In this document: positions 9,138-17,602 of the stretch, one piece after another
How positions within the stretch are numbered: position 1 is the stretch's first letter
Layout of the letters: every line of letters starts with the position of its first letter
From: Rhodoligotrophos defluvii
GTDB taxonomy: Bacteria > Pseudomonadota > Alphaproteobacteria > Rhizobiales > Im1
Direction: 5' to 3'
Assembly (NCBI RefSeq): GCF_005281615.1
Contig: NZ_SZZM01000001.1
Location: 1,353,001-1,417,000, forward strand
DNA: 64,000 nucleotides
Notes under the pieces: model-generated
What the model saw: only the letters and a program-made list of their open reading frames with translations
Told to the model about the DNA's origin: nothing
The model's database searches: none
Program-made: the position numbers and the translations under genes

Positions 9138-9776
9138 ATGGAGCTGCAGCTCATCGAAAGGCTCACGCTGCCGGCAGGCTATGGCAAGGCATTGCGCCTG
9201 CGGGAAGGCCAGCAGCTGAAGCTCATCAACATCCATGGCACGCAGGCCGTGGATACTTGGGCTTTCGTCGATGGCGATATGAGCGAGCATCTGTCCATGG
9301 ACAATCTCCGCTCGTTCAACAGCACGGTCTATGTGAACAAGGGCGTCGCGCTGGTCAGCAACCACCGCCGGCCGCTGATCTCGATCGTGGAGGACACCTC
9401 CGCCGGCAACCACGACACGCTGCTCTGCGCCTGCAATGCCGACATCTACCGGCAGCTCGGGGTTCAGGGCTACCACCGCAGCTGTGCCGACAACCTGCAC
9501 GAGGCCCTGGCCGAACTGTCCTTGAGCCTGCCTTTCACGCCATCGCCGCTGAACATGTTCATGAATGTCTCGGTGAATCCGGACGGCAGCCTGAACCGGC
9601 TCCTCCCAACGTCCGCGCCTGGGTCATATGTCACCTTGCGCGCCGAGACCGATGTGGTCGTCGCATTCTCCTGCTGCCCACAGGACGTGACCACCATCAA
9701 CGGCCTGGACCGCAAACCGCGGGACTGTACGATCGAGATCTACGCGCCCGCCAGCCAGCCGGGGGCGTCCTCATGA
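9138..9776 (+). CDS. DUF1989 (urea carboxylase-associated) family protein
   Basis: A 212-residue DUF1989 protein. The fold's conserved segments are KLINIHGTQAVDTWAF at about 34-49, HLSMDNLRS, and the cysteine/histidine cluster NHDTLLCACNADIY...HRSCADNLHEAL. Two DUF1989 paralogs form the carboxyguanidine deiminase that works with guanidine carboxylase in other bacteria; here only one copy and no carboxylase is present. The ATG follows AGAAGGGGCGGGG. The stop overlaps the ATG of the ABC ATPase (ATGA), tying it to the uptake system and, 1.5 kb on, to a ureohydrolase. A guanidino or related C-N substrate is an inference. Confidence 0.87.
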   Translation: MELQLIERLTLPAGYGKALRLREGQQLKLINIHGTQAVDTWAFVDGDMSEHLSMDNLRSFNSTVYVNKGVALVSNHRRPLISIVEDTSAGNHDTLLCACNADIYRQLGVQGYHRSCADNLHEALAELSLSLPFTPSPLNMFMNVSVNPDGSLNRLLPTSAPGSYVTLRAETDVVVAFSCCPQDVTTINGLDRKPRDCTIEIYAPASQPGASS

Positions 9777-10603
9777 CGCTTGCGGCCGGTGCACCCGATG
9801 GCGCAGGGCCGCTGATCAGCGTCCGCGACCTTCGCAAGAGCTTCGGTGCGCACGAGGTGCTCAAAGGCATATCGCTGGATGTGCAGCGAGGCGAGGTCGT
9901 CGCCATCATTGGGGCTAGCGGCTCGGGCAAGAGCACTTTCCTGCGCTGCCTCAATGTCCTTGAGGTGCCGACCGCCGGCCAAATCCTGTTTGACCGCTTC
10001 AATTTCGACTTCGGCGCCGACAAGGGCCGGCCAACACCCCGCCAGCTCACCGCCCTGCGCAGCGAAATCGGCATGGTGTTCCAGAGCTATAATCTCTGGC
10101 CGCACATGACGGTTCTTGAGAATGTCATCGAAGCGCCGATGCAGGTGAAGAAGATGCCGCGGGCGGAGGCGGTCGCCACCGCCGAGGGGCTGCTGAGCCG
10201 CATCGGTCTTGCGGAAAAGCGCAACGCCTATCCCGCCCATCTCTCGGGCGGCCAGCAGCAGCGCGTAGCCATTGTTCGGGCGCTTGCCATGTCGCCCAAA
10301 TTGATGCTGTTCGACGAGGTGACCTCCGCCCTTGATCCGGAGCTGGTGGGCGAAGTGCTCGCGCTCATGGCGGCGCTCGCCGAAGAGGGCATGACCATGC
10401 TCCTCGTCACCCACGAGATCGGCTTTGCCCGGGATGTGAGCACCCGCACTGTCTTCTTTGACAGTGGCCTGATTGCTGAGGACGGCCCCCCGCGCGAGGT
10501 TCTGTTCAAGCCGAAAAGCGAGCGCCTGCGCCAATTTCTGAAGCGGGTGCTGCACGAGCATGTGGCAGAGGAGGCGCACGCCACCATGGGGGCCCATCCA
10601 TGA
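9773..10603 (+). CDS. Polar amino acid ABC transporter ATP-binding protein (HisP/GlnQ type)
   Basis: A 276-residue ATPase of a polar amino acid importer. Walker A GASGSGKS at 47-54, Q-loop Gln104 (MVFQSYNLWP), signature LSGGQQQR at about 157-164 and Walker B LMLFDEVTSALD around Asp181-Glu182. The DEVTSALDPEL form and the H-loop THEIGFARDV are typical of the HisP/GlnQ group. It overlaps both neighbours by ATGA junctions, so DUF1989, ATPase and permease are translationally coupled. Substrate is unknown, probably a cationic or guanidino amino acid by context. Confidence 0.93.
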   Translation: MTLAAGAPDGAGPLISVRDLRKSFGAHEVLKGISLDVQRGEVVAIIGASGSGKSTFLRCLNVLEVPTAGQILFDRFNFDFGADKGRPTPRQLTALRSEIGMVFQSYNLWPHMTVLENVIEAPMQVKKMPRAEAVATAEGLLSRIGLAEKRNAYPAHLSGGQQQRVAIVRALAMSPKLMLFDEVTSALDPELVGEVLALMAALAEEGMTMLLVTHEIGFARDVSTRTVFFDSGLIAEDGPPREVLFKPKSERLRQFLKRVLHEHVAEEAHATMGAHP

Positions 10604-11265
10604 CCATGATCTCCGATTGGTGGGAGGGTTTCGCTCCTTACGTGCCGGGCTTCCTGCACGCCTCCTGGCTGGTGCTGGTGATCACCGCCCTGGTCATCAT
10701 CGTGAGCTGGATCTGCGGCCTCATTGCCGCCCTGGGCAAGCTCTCGTCCATCCCTGTCCTGCGCCAGGTGAGCACCTTCTATATCTGGTTCATCCGCGGC
10801 ACCCCGACTCTGATCCAGATCTTCATCGTCTATTTCGGCTTCCCGCAGCTGGGGATGCGTCTGTCGCCCTTCGTCGCGGGCGTGCTGGCGCTCGGCATCA
10901 ACAGCGGCGCCTATGTGGCCGAGATCATCCGGGCCGGCCTGTCCGCCATACCCAAGGGCCAGACGGAATCCTCCCTTGCCTTAGGCATGAGCCGCTATCA
11001 GACCATGAAGCGCATCATCCTGCCGCAGGTCTCCAGGATCGTCCTGCCGCCGATCACCAACGAGGCGATCACCACGCTCAAGAATACGTCGCTCCTCTCC
11101 ACCATTACCGTGGTGGAGCTGACGCTCTATTCCCAGACCATTATTGCGACGACTTTCCGGCCATTCGAATTCTACATCGCCACTGCACTCATCTATCTGG
11201 TCATGACAACGATCCTGTCCCAACTGGCCACACGATTGGAACGTCACTATGCCCGTTACGTCTGA
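10600..11265 (+). CDS. Polar amino acid ABC transporter permease (HisM/GlnP type)
   Basis: A 221-residue inner-membrane permease with about five transmembrane helices. The FIRGTPTLIQIFIVYFG segment at about 65-81 and the EAA loop (SLALGMSRYQTMKRIILPQ) identify the His/Glu/Gln/Arg permease family. Only one permease gene is present, so the transporter probably uses a homodimer. It overlaps the ATPase gene by 4 bases and the ureohydrolase by 17 bases. Confidence 0.93.
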   Translation: MTMISDWWEGFAPYVPGFLHASWLVLVITALVIIVSWICGLIAALGKLSSIPVLRQVSTFYIWFIRGTPTLIQIFIVYFGFPQLGMRLSPFVAGVLALGINSGAYVAEIIRAGLSAIPKGQTESSLALGMSRYQTMKRIILPQVSRIVLPPITNEAITTLKNTSLLSTITVVELTLYSQTIIATTFRPFEFYIATALIYLVMTTILSQLATRLERHYARYV

Positions 11266-12223
11266 CGCGGCCGGGGCAGCGAGCGTGCTGCCGATCAACT
11301 CGCTGGAAACGCCCCGCTTCTGCGGCGTGCCCACCTTCATGCGCCTGCCACAGGCCACCTCTCTCGATAATCTGGATGCGGCCATTATCGGCCTGCCGTC
11401 CGACTCGGGCGGGCCATACCGGACGGGCGCCCGCTTCGGACCGAATGCGGTGCGTGCCATTTCGGTGATGCTGCGGCCGATCAACCCGTATCGCGGCATC
11501 AATGTATTCGAGCGTCTCCGCGTTGCCGATGTGGGCGACGCATCGGTCGTTCCGGGCTACCAGGAGGAGTCACTTGGCCGCCTGGAGGAATCCCTGCGCA
11601 GCCTGGTGGATGCCGGCGTGGCGCCATTCAGTATCGGCGGCGACCATTCCGTTTCGCTGCCGGGCCTGCGGGCGGTTGCCGCGCGACATGGCCCGCTGGC
11701 ATTGATCCATTTCGACAGCCATAGCGACACCTGGGATAAATATTTCGCGGGCAAGCGCTACTCGGCGGGCACGCCCTTCCGCCGCGCCGTGGAGGAGAAC
11801 CTCGTCTCGCCCGAGCACTCGATCCAGATCGGCATGCGGGGCTCGCTGTTCCAGACCAACGACGTCAGCCAGTCGCTCGACCTGGGCTATGAGGTCATCA
11901 CCACCGATGGCCTGTTCGAGATGGGAATCCCCGCGGTCGTAGATCGCATCGCCCAGCGGGCCGCAGGCCGGCCAGCCTATATCAGCTTCGACCTCGATTT
12001 CGTCGACCCGGCCTTCGCCCCAGGCGTGCAGACGCCCGAGGCTGGCGGCCCCTCGTCCCGCGAGGCGCTCGATCTTCTGCGCCGGCTGCACGGTGTGAAC
12101 CTGGTCGGCTGCGACGTGGTCGAGCTGAACCCGCTCTACGACGGCCCGGCCCAGACCACGGCGCTGCTTGCGGCGACGGTCATGGCCGAGCTCCTGGCGC
12201 TGCGCGCCGCTACCGGATCCTGA
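11249..12223 (+). CDS. Agmatinase/ureohydrolase family protein
   Basis: A 324-residue binuclear metal ureohydrolase that releases urea from a guanidino substrate. All metal ligands are present: His133 (GGDHS), Asp156, His158 and Asp160 (FDSHSDTWD), Asp248 and Asp250 (SFDLDFVDP). The DSHSD variant of the usual DAHxD motif also occurs in guanidinobutyrase and guanidinopropionase relatives, so agmatine is not the only candidate. It overlaps the permease gene and is followed by the substrate-binding protein, which makes transport and hydrolysis of the same guanidino compound likely. No ornithine or putrescine pathway gene adjoins it. Confidence 0.92.
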   Translation: MPVTSDAAGAASVLPINSLETPRFCGVPTFMRLPQATSLDNLDAAIIGLPSDSGGPYRTGARFGPNAVRAISVMLRPINPYRGINVFERLRVADVGDASVVPGYQEESLGRLEESLRSLVDAGVAPFSIGGDHSVSLPGLRAVAARHGPLALIHFDSHSDTWDKYFAGKRYSAGTPFRRAVEENLVSPEHSIQIGMRGSLFQTNDVSQSLDLGYEVITTDGLFEMGIPAVVDRIAQRAAGRPAYISFDLDFVDPAFAPGVQTPEAGGPSSREALDLLRRLHGVNLVGCDVVELNPLYDGPAQTTALLAATVMAELLALRAATGS

Positions 12224-12310
12224 GGCACGGGTGACATGATGGACATAACCGGCGCCCAGCCTCATGGATGCTCTGCAACAAGCGGAAACAGAGGGGGAAT
12301 GGAGGTGCGT

Positions 12311-13093
12311 ATGAAGCTCTTTGCATCGATGGCCGCGGCGCTGGTCGCCGCCTTTATGATCCAGCCCGCAGCTGCCCAGGAACTGGAGCTGATCAAACCC
12401 GGCCAGCTGTCGGCCGCCACGGAAGGCACCTATCCGCCGTTCAGCATGCGCACGCCGGACGGCCAGCTTGATGGGCTCGAGATCCGGGTCGCGAAGGAGA
12501 TTGCCCGCCGGCTGGGCCTCGAATATGTACCGGTGGTGATCAAGTGGGAGTCCCTGCTGGTTGGCCTGATGAGTGACCAGTACGACTTTGCCAGCGCCGC
12601 CATGGACATCACGCCGGAGCGCCAGAAGCAGGTGCTGTTCGCCGATGGCTGGCTCGAGTCCGGCGGGCGGATCGTGACGCAGAAGGATAGCCCGATCAAA
12701 AAGCCGGCCGACGTCAAGGGCAAGACCGTGGGCGTGCTGGTGGCCACCACCTGGCAGAAGATCGCCGAGGGCCTCGGCGCGTCGGTCAAGACCTACAAGG
12801 CCGAGTCCGATGCGATCCAGGATCTCGTGAACGGCAATATCGACGCGGTGATCACCGACTCGATCGCGGCTGCCTATGCGATCCAGGCTTCCAAGCTGCC
12901 GCTGGTCATGGTGGATGAGTATGTGAGCCATGTGCAGAAGGGCTTCCCCTTCAAGAAGGACAAGCCCAATCTGGTCCGCGCCGTGAACAAGGCGCTCGCC
13001 GACATGATCGCCGATGGCACCTATGCCAAGCTGACGGAGCCGCTGGTGGGCTATTCGCCCGCTCCGAAGGAGCCGATCCGCAGCCAGTTCTGA
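12311..13093 (+). CDS. Polar amino acid ABC transporter periplasmic binding protein
   Basis: A 260-residue family 3 solute-binding protein with a signal peptide (MKLFASMAAALVAAFMI, likely cleaved after AAAQ). The mature start (LSAATEGTYPPFSM) and LDGLEIRVAKEIARRLGL are typical of the His/Lys/Arg/Gln binding group. The ATG at 12311 directly follows GGAGGTGCGT; upstream in-frame ATGs at 12236 and 12299 lack a signal peptide. It completes the importer encoded just upstream. A stem-loop follows the stop codon, so transcription probably ends here. Confidence 0.93.
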   Translation: MKLFASMAAALVAAFMIQPAAAQELELIKPGQLSAATEGTYPPFSMRTPDGQLDGLEIRVAKEIARRLGLEYVPVVIKWESLLVGLMSDQYDFASAAMDITPERQKQVLFADGWLESGGRIVTQKDSPIKKPADVKGKTVGVLVATTWQKIAEGLGASVKTYKAESDAIQDLVNGNIDAVITDSIAAAYAIQASKLPLVMVDEYVSHVQKGFPFKKDKPNLVRAVNKALADMIADGTYAKLTEPLVGYSPAPKEPIRSQF

Positions 13094-13102
13094 GCAGGCA
13101 AA

Positions 13103-13130
13103 CCCGGCCGCTGCGGCGGCCGGGCCATTT
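13103..13130 (+). terminator. Stem-loop terminator after the amino acid transporter operon
   Basis: A perfect 9-bp stem (CCCGGCCGC / GCGGCCGGG) with a 4-base loop, followed by CCATTTTC. It lies 10 bases after the binding-protein stop and before the next GntR gene. The T-run is short, so termination may be partial, which would let some transcription reach the downstream regulator. Confidence 0.7.
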
Positions 13131-13154
13131 TCACTTTTCGGAGCAAACCACACG

Positions 13155-13805
13155 ATGAGCCCTCCCGCCGGCCGTGCAGAGAGTCTCGGCAGGACCGCCT
13201 ATAACGAGATCCTCGACCGGCTGCTCAAGCACGAGATCCCGGTCGGCTCGGTGCTGCAGGAGCGCAGGCTCGCAGAACAGCTGGACATGTCGCGCACCCC
13301 TGTCCGCGACGCGCTCAACCGGCTGGAAAGTGAAGGCTTCATCATCCGCAAGCCGGGCCGTGTGCTGGTGGTGAAGGAGTTCTCGACCCGCGAGCTGATC
13401 GAGACCCTGCATGTTCGGCAGATCATGGAAATGGAAAGCGTGACATTGGCCACCGGCCGCATTCCGGCGGAGGAGCTCGACGCGGCTGAGGCCGGTATCC
13501 GCGAGCTTTTGGAACGCGCTTCACCCAGCGCCGAGGACGACTGGGACGTGGACAACCGCTTCCACTGCATGATTGCCGACCGCAGCGGCAATGCGGTGCT
13601 CGCCAAGTTCATTCGCGACCTGCGGGTCAAGACCTACATGTTCAACCTCGACCGGGTGCCGGAGCGGTTCGAGATCGGCCATCGCGAGCATCTCGCCATC
13701 ATCGACGCCCTGCGGCGCAACGACCGCGACGCGGCGCGTGCCGCCATTCACGGCCATATCGAGAATGTCAAGCTGAGCATCATCGAGAAGCTCAGGACCA
13801 TCTGA
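13155..13805 (+). CDS. GntR-family (FCD) transcriptional regulator
   Basis: A 216-residue GntR regulator. The winged helix contains LAEQLDMSRTPVRDALNRL at about 40-58; the rest is an FCD domain with the metal-binding acidic/histidine pattern (NRFHCMIAD, GHREHLAIID). Its stop TGA shares one base with the ATG of the following dehydrogenase (TGATG), so it heads a co-translated unit with the D-2-hydroxyacid dehydrogenase, N-carbamoyl-amino acid hydrolase and FAH hydrolase. It probably responds to the substrate of that unit and may also control the upstream transporter. Confidence 0.92.
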   Translation: MSPPAGRAESLGRTAYNEILDRLLKHEIPVGSVLQERRLAEQLDMSRTPVRDALNRLESEGFIIRKPGRVLVVKEFSTRELIETLHVRQIMEMESVTLATGRIPAEELDAAEAGIRELLERASPSAEDDWDVDNRFHCMIADRSGNAVLAKFIRDLRVKTYMFNLDRVPERFEIGHREHLAIIDALRRNDRDAARAAIHGHIENVKLSIIEKLRTI

Positions 13806-14824
13806 TGGAGCACGCGCGCGGAATGGAGGGACGTTGCCTCATCCTTCAGCCCATCCACCTGGCAGGCATCGAAGCCTTACGCCGCGCCGGCCTTACGATG
13901 CGAACGGCTTCCAGCCTTGACCACGAAGCCCTCCGCGAGGAGATCCGCGACTGTCGCGCCGTGCTCACCCGCAACGCAGCCATTACTCGGCCAATGATCG
14001 AAACGGCGCCTGCCCTGGAGGTGATCGGCGTGCACGGCATCGGCGTCGACCCGATCGCGGTGGATTTCGCCGCCGAACGGGGCATCCCGGTGGTCAACAC
14101 GCCATACGCCAATGTGCGCTCGGTGGCGGAACAGGCGATCGCGCTCACCCTGCATCTCGCCAAGGCGATCGGGCCCGCCGATCGGGCGGCACGCGCAGGC
14201 GATTTCGATTTCAAATACCGCGCCCGCCTCGTCGAGATCGAGGGGCTGACCTTCGGCGTGATCGGCTTGGGCAATATCGGCCGCGCCACCGCCAGGCTGG
14301 CCAAAGCTGTCGGTTTTCGCGTGGGCGCCTATTCCCGCGGCAAGCCTGATGAGGTCTTCGCCGCCGAAGGCATCGAGCGTTTCGCGAGCGTGGACGCGCT
14401 GCTCCAGGCCAGCGATGTGGTCTCGCTGCATCTTCCGGCCCGACCCGGCGCGCCCCCGCTGATCGGCGCCCGCGAATTGCGCCTCATGAAACCCACAGCC
14501 TTTCTCATCAACACGGCCCGCGGCGCCTTGGTCGACGAAGCCGCCCTGGCCGAAGCCTTGGCGGCCGGACACATTGCCGGGGCCGGACTCGATGTCTTCG
14601 CGCGCGAGCCCCTTTTGCCGGATTCTCCACTCTGTAGGCTGGACAATGTGGTGCTGACGCCGCATACGGCGGGCTCGACTGGCGCGGCCCTGAAGCGAAC
14701 GGCAATACAGCTCGCAGAACAGGTGCTCGCGGTCCTGTCAGGCCGGCGTCCTGATCATCTGGTCGACCCGCAGGCCTGGCCGCGCTTCGTTGAGCGCCGT
14801 GCGAGAGGTGAGGCAAAATGCTGA
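13805..14824 (+). CDS. D-isomer-specific 2-hydroxyacid dehydrogenase
   Basis: A 339-residue NAD(P)-dependent dehydrogenase of the D-2-hydroxyacid family. Rossmann motif GLGNIG at 154-159 and the catalytic triad Arg239 (NTARG), Glu268 (FAREP) and His287 (TPHTAG). Overall layout resembles phosphoglycerate/hydroxypyruvate reductases, but the substrate is not evident. It starts inside the stop codon of the GntR gene and overlaps the next gene by 7 bases, so it belongs to a tightly coupled catabolic operon. Confidence 0.93.
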   Translation: MEHARGMEGRCLILQPIHLAGIEALRRAGLTMRTASSLDHEALREEIRDCRAVLTRNAAITRPMIETAPALEVIGVHGIGVDPIAVDFAAERGIPVVNTPYANVRSVAEQAIALTLHLAKAIGPADRAARAGDFDFKYRARLVEIEGLTFGVIGLGNIGRATARLAKAVGFRVGAYSRGKPDEVFAAEGIERFASVDALLQASDVVSLHLPARPGAPPLIGARELRLMKPTAFLINTARGALVDEAALAEALAAGHIAGAGLDVFAREPLLPDSPLCRLDNVVLTPHTAGSTGAALKRTAIQLAEQVLAVLSGRRPDHLVDPQAWPRFVERRARGEAKC

Positions 14825-16074
14825 CCGTCGACATGGACCTGGCGCGGCGCCTGTTCGAGACGCTCGCCGAGAAGACGCAGGACCCGCCCGGCATAACACG
14901 GGCCGCCTATGGTGCGGGCGAGGAATTCGCCCATGGGCTTGTGCGTCAGGTGGGCCGGGATCTCGGCCTCGTTCAGGCGGTCGATGCGGCCGGAAATCTC
15001 TATCTCACGCTGCCGGGCCGGCAGCCCGAGCTGCCGCAATGGATCATCGGCTCCCATCTCGACTCCGTGCCCCACGGCGGCAACTACGATGGCGCAGCGG
15101 GGGTGATTGCCGGGCTCTGTACCATCGCGGCGCTCAAGCACGCTGGCATTGATCCGCATCGAAGCATCACGGTAATGGTGATCCGCGCCGAGGAGAGCAC
15201 CTGGTTCCCCATCTCCTATCTGGGCAGCCGCGCTGCCTTCGGCTTGCTGCCGGGCGAGCTCTTGGACACCCCGCGCAGCGACACGGGCCTGAGTCTTTAC
15301 GTCCATATGGCTGAGCTGGGCCTGCGTCCCGACGCGGTGCGTCAAGGCGAGGCCCACCTCAACCCTGAGCACATTCACGGCTTCATCGAGGTCCATATCG
15401 AGCAAGGGCCGGTGCTGGAGATGGCCGACAAGCCCCTTGGCCTCGTCACCGGCATCGCCGGCAGCTTCCGCTACCGTACGGGGCGTTGCATCGGCAGTTA
15501 CGGCCATTCCGGCGCGGTGCCGCGGCCCTACCGGCAGGACGCGGTGGTGGCGCTGGCCGAGCTGATCACCGGCATGGATGAGATCTGGGCCAAGCAGCTG
15601 GCGGCCGGCCGCCACGCCACCGTTACCTTCGGCGAGGTCGGCACCGATCCTGAGATGCACGCCTTCAGCAAAGTGCCCGGCGAGGCCCGCTTCTGCCTCG
15701 ACGTGCGGAGCGATCGGGTGGAGACGCTGAACCTTCTGCACGCCGAGCTGATGGCCCTGGGCGCCCGTATCGAGCAGAAGCGCGGCGTGCGCTTCCTGTG
15801 GGGCGAGCGCACCGGCAGCACACCGGCCCCGCTCGACCCGGAGCTGCGCCAGGGGCTTGCGGAAACAGCCACCGCTGAGGGCATAGGCTTCGTCGAGATG
15901 GCCAGCGGCGCTGGGCATGATACGGCCGTGTTCGCCAATGCCGGCGTGAAGGCGGCTCTGATCTTCGTGCGCAACCAGAATGGCAGCCACAATCCGCACG
16001 AAGCCATGCGCCTGGAGGATTTCGAGCAGGCATGCAACCTGCTCACCCGTTTCATCGCCCTCCAGGAGCAGTAA
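14818..16074 (+). CDS. Zn-dependent amidase/hydantoinase-type carbamoylase (M20 family)
   Basis: A 418-residue M20 amidohydrolase of the N-carbamoyl-L-amino acid hydrolase / allantoate amidohydrolase / beta-ureidopropionase group. Metal ligands are His80 and Asp91 ([16 protein letters not shown]), Glu126 (RAEEST), His193 ([11 protein letters not shown]) and a C-terminal His in GSHNPHE. These enzymes cleave a ureido group to ammonia, CO2 and an amino acid. No cyclic amidase (hydantoinase, dihydropyrimidinase) lies in the window, so its substrate must come from elsewhere or from uptake. It sits between the hydroxyacid dehydrogenase and a FAH hydrolase. Confidence 0.92.
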   Translation: MLTVDMDLARRLFETLAEKTQDPPGITRAAYGAGEEFAHGLVRQVGRDLGLVQAVDAAGNLYLTLPGRQPELPQWIIGSHLDSVPHGGNYDGAAGVIAGLCTIAALKHAGIDPHRSITVMVIRAEESTWFPISYLGSRAAFGLLPGELLDTPRSDTGLSLYVHMAELGLRPDAVRQGEAHLNPEHIHGFIEVHIEQGPVLEMADKPLGLVTGIAGSFRYRTGRCIGSYGHSGAVPRPYRQDAVVALAELITGMDEIWAKQLAAGRHATVTFGEVGTDPEMHAFSKVPGEARFCLDVRSDRVETLNLLHAELMALGARIEQKRGVRFLWGERTGSTPAPLDPELRQGLAETATAEGIGFVEMASGAGHDTAVFANAGVKAALIFVRNQNGSHNPHEAMRLEDFEQACNLLTRFIALQEQ

Positions 16075-16103
16075 GGACTGAGGTACGAGTGGGAGTATCC
16101 GAA

Positions 16104-16814
16104 ATGACTATTCGAGAGAAGTCCGCGGTCGCCTATCTGTTCGAGCCGACTCCGCGCCCGGCCGTCCCGGTTGCCGGGTCGGACAAGCTGTTCCCGGTGC
16201 ATCGCATCTATTGCGTCGGCCGCAACTATGCGGACCACGCCATCGAGATGGGCCATGACCCGAACCGCGAGCTGCCCTTTTTCTTTCAGAAGAGCCCGGA
16301 TTGCCTGGTGCTGAACGAGAGCGACTTTCCCTACCCCACCCGCTCCGACGACGTACACCACGAGATCGAGCTGGTGGTCGCCCTCGGCAAGGGGGGCGCG
16401 GATATCCCGGTGGAGAGGGCGCTCGACCACGTCTTCGGCTATGCGGTCGGTCTCGACATGACCCGCCGCGACCTGCAGGGCGAGGCGAAGAAGCAAGGCC
16501 GGCCCTGGGAGGTCGGTAAATCGTTCGAGGCCTCCGCGCCGTGCTCGGCCATCGTGCCGGCATCCCGCATCGGCCACCCGGCTAAAGGCGCCATCTGGCT
16601 GAATGTGAACGGCACGCAGAAGCAGAGCGGCGACATCGACCAGCTGATCTGGAAAGTGCCGGAGATCATATCCTACCTGTCCGGCCTGTTCACATTGCAA
16701 GCTGGCGACCTGATTTTCACCGGGACGCCCGCCGGCGTCGGCCCGGTGGCCCGGGGCGACAAGCTGCATGGCGGCGTCGACGGGATCGCCGAGATCCGCA
16801 CCCGGGTCGTCTAG
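16104..16814 (+). CDS. Fumarylacetoacetate hydrolase family protein
   Basis: A 236-residue FAH-fold hydrolase/decarboxylase. The metal-binding acidic residues are in [11 protein letters not shown] and [13 protein letters not shown], with the N-terminal [16 protein letters not shown] and C-terminal [12 protein letters not shown] typical of the fumarylpyruvate/acylpyruvate hydrolase branch. The ATG at 16104 follows GGGAG by 8 bases. It is the last gene of the GntR-led operon. Its stop codon lies in the first CTAG of a palindromic extragenic repeat. Substrate is not determined. Confidence 0.9.
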   Translation: MTIREKSAVAYLFEPTPRPAVPVAGSDKLFPVHRIYCVGRNYADHAIEMGHDPNRELPFFFQKSPDCLVLNESDFPYPTRSDDVHHEIELVVALGKGGADIPVERALDHVFGYAVGLDMTRRDLQGEAKKQGRPWEVGKSFEASAPCSAIVPASRIGHPAKGAIWLNVNGTQKQSGDIDQLIWKVPEIISYLSGLFTLQAGDLIFTGTPAGVGPVARGDKLHGGVDGIAEIRTRVV

Positions 16815-16877
16815 AGCATTTCGCGCGAAGTGGATACCGGTTCGCGTAAAGAAAATGCGACCAAGCCGGAAATCTAG
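16811..16877. repeat. Palindromic extragenic repeat, copy 1
   Basis: A 67-bp element bounded by CTAG at both ends, with an internal hairpin (CGCGAA, then GTGGATACCGG, then TTCGCG) and outer GCATTT/AAATGC arms. It shares CTAGAGCATTT, TGGATACCGGTTCGCGT and TGCGA-CAAG with the copy at 25528-25634. It fills the gap between two convergent genes, and its terminal CTAGs provide the stop codons of both the FAH hydrolase and the TetR gene. Such elements are common in Rhizobiales genomes. Confidence 0.85.
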
Positions 16878-17548
16878 CCTGAGCGCGGCGCGATGCCCGT
16901 GGTGAGCAGGTCGACCATGTGCTCGGCCAGATCGGCGGCTGGCGTATCGCCGTCCTGGCGGAACCAGAAGGCTGGCCAGTTGAGCGCGCCGGCCAGCACG
17001 AAGGCGGCGAGGCGCACATCCGTCTGCTTGATGGAGCCGTCGGCTACCCCTTCGGCGATCAGACCACGCATGGCCGTATCGATCTGTCGCTTGAGCGAGC
17101 GGAACCGCTCGGCGCTATCCGGTGACAGAGCGCTCGCATCGGTGCGGATCACGCAGCGGCCGAAATCGGTCATGTTGATCTCGGCATAGAGGCGGAGGAA
17201 GACCTGCAGCCGGTCCAGACCGGTACCCGGCTGGGCACGCGCCTTGCTGGCCGCCTCCTGCAGGCGCTCCAGCCCCCGGGTCAGGCATTCCAGCAGCACC
17301 TGATCCTTGTTGCCGAGATAGTGGTAGATCGTGGGCTTGGATACCCCGAGGCTGGCGGCCACCTCGTCCAGCGAGGTTGCGTGGAAGCCGCGCGCGTTGA
17401 ACATTCTCACCGCAGCCAAAAGGATCGCTTCGCGCTTCTGCGCGCGCTCCTCGTCCCGCTCCTTCTGTGACCTGAACGGCGAGGGGCCGATGCTGAATTC
17501 CGTGTCGCTCAAAGATGCCCACCTGGTTGAGGCTTCTCGAATTGACAT
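16874..17548 (-). CDS. TetR/AcrR-family transcriptional regulator
   Basis: A regulator of about 224 residues from the ATG at 17548 (an ATG at 17563 is also in frame). The TetR helix-turn-helix (LDEVAASLGVSKPTIYHYLG) is near the N-terminus and a variable all-helical ligand domain follows. It is divergent from the acyl-CoA dehydrogenase operon across about 55 bp that contain a perfect 12-bp palindrome, so it is probably the repressor of that operon and of itself, responding to an acyl-CoA. Its stop codon comes from the adjoining repeat element. Confidence 0.92.
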   Translation of the reverse strand: MSIREASTRWASLSDTEFSIGPSPFRSQKERDEERAQKREAILLAAVRMFNARGFHATSLDEVAASLGVSKPTIYHYLGNKDQVLLECLTRGLERLQEAASKARAQPGTGLDRLQVFLRLYAEINMTDFGRCVIRTDASALSPDSAERFRSLKRQIDTAMRGLIAEGVADGSIKQTDVRLAAFVLAGALNWPAFWFRQDGDTPAADLAEHMVDLLTTGIAPRSG

Positions 17549-17569
17549 GGCGTAACACAGCATGATAGC

Positions 17570-17581
17570 TACTGGCCAGTA
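17570..17581. promoter_or_regulatory. Candidate TetR operator with overlapping promoter
   Basis: TACTGGCCAGTA is a perfect 12-bp palindrome lying between the divergent TetR and acyl-CoA dehydrogenase genes. A perfect TATAAT at 17582-17587 abuts its right side, reading toward the acyl-CoA dehydrogenase, so a bound repressor would block the promoter. No good -35 box is visible. Confidence 0.65.
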
Positions 17582-17602
17582 TATAATCTACGGAGAAGTT
17601 TC

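Noticed and set aside
11570-13153. 527-residue open frame on the minus strand
   Set aside because: Shadow of the ureohydrolase and binding protein genes; spans their intergenic region without any signals.
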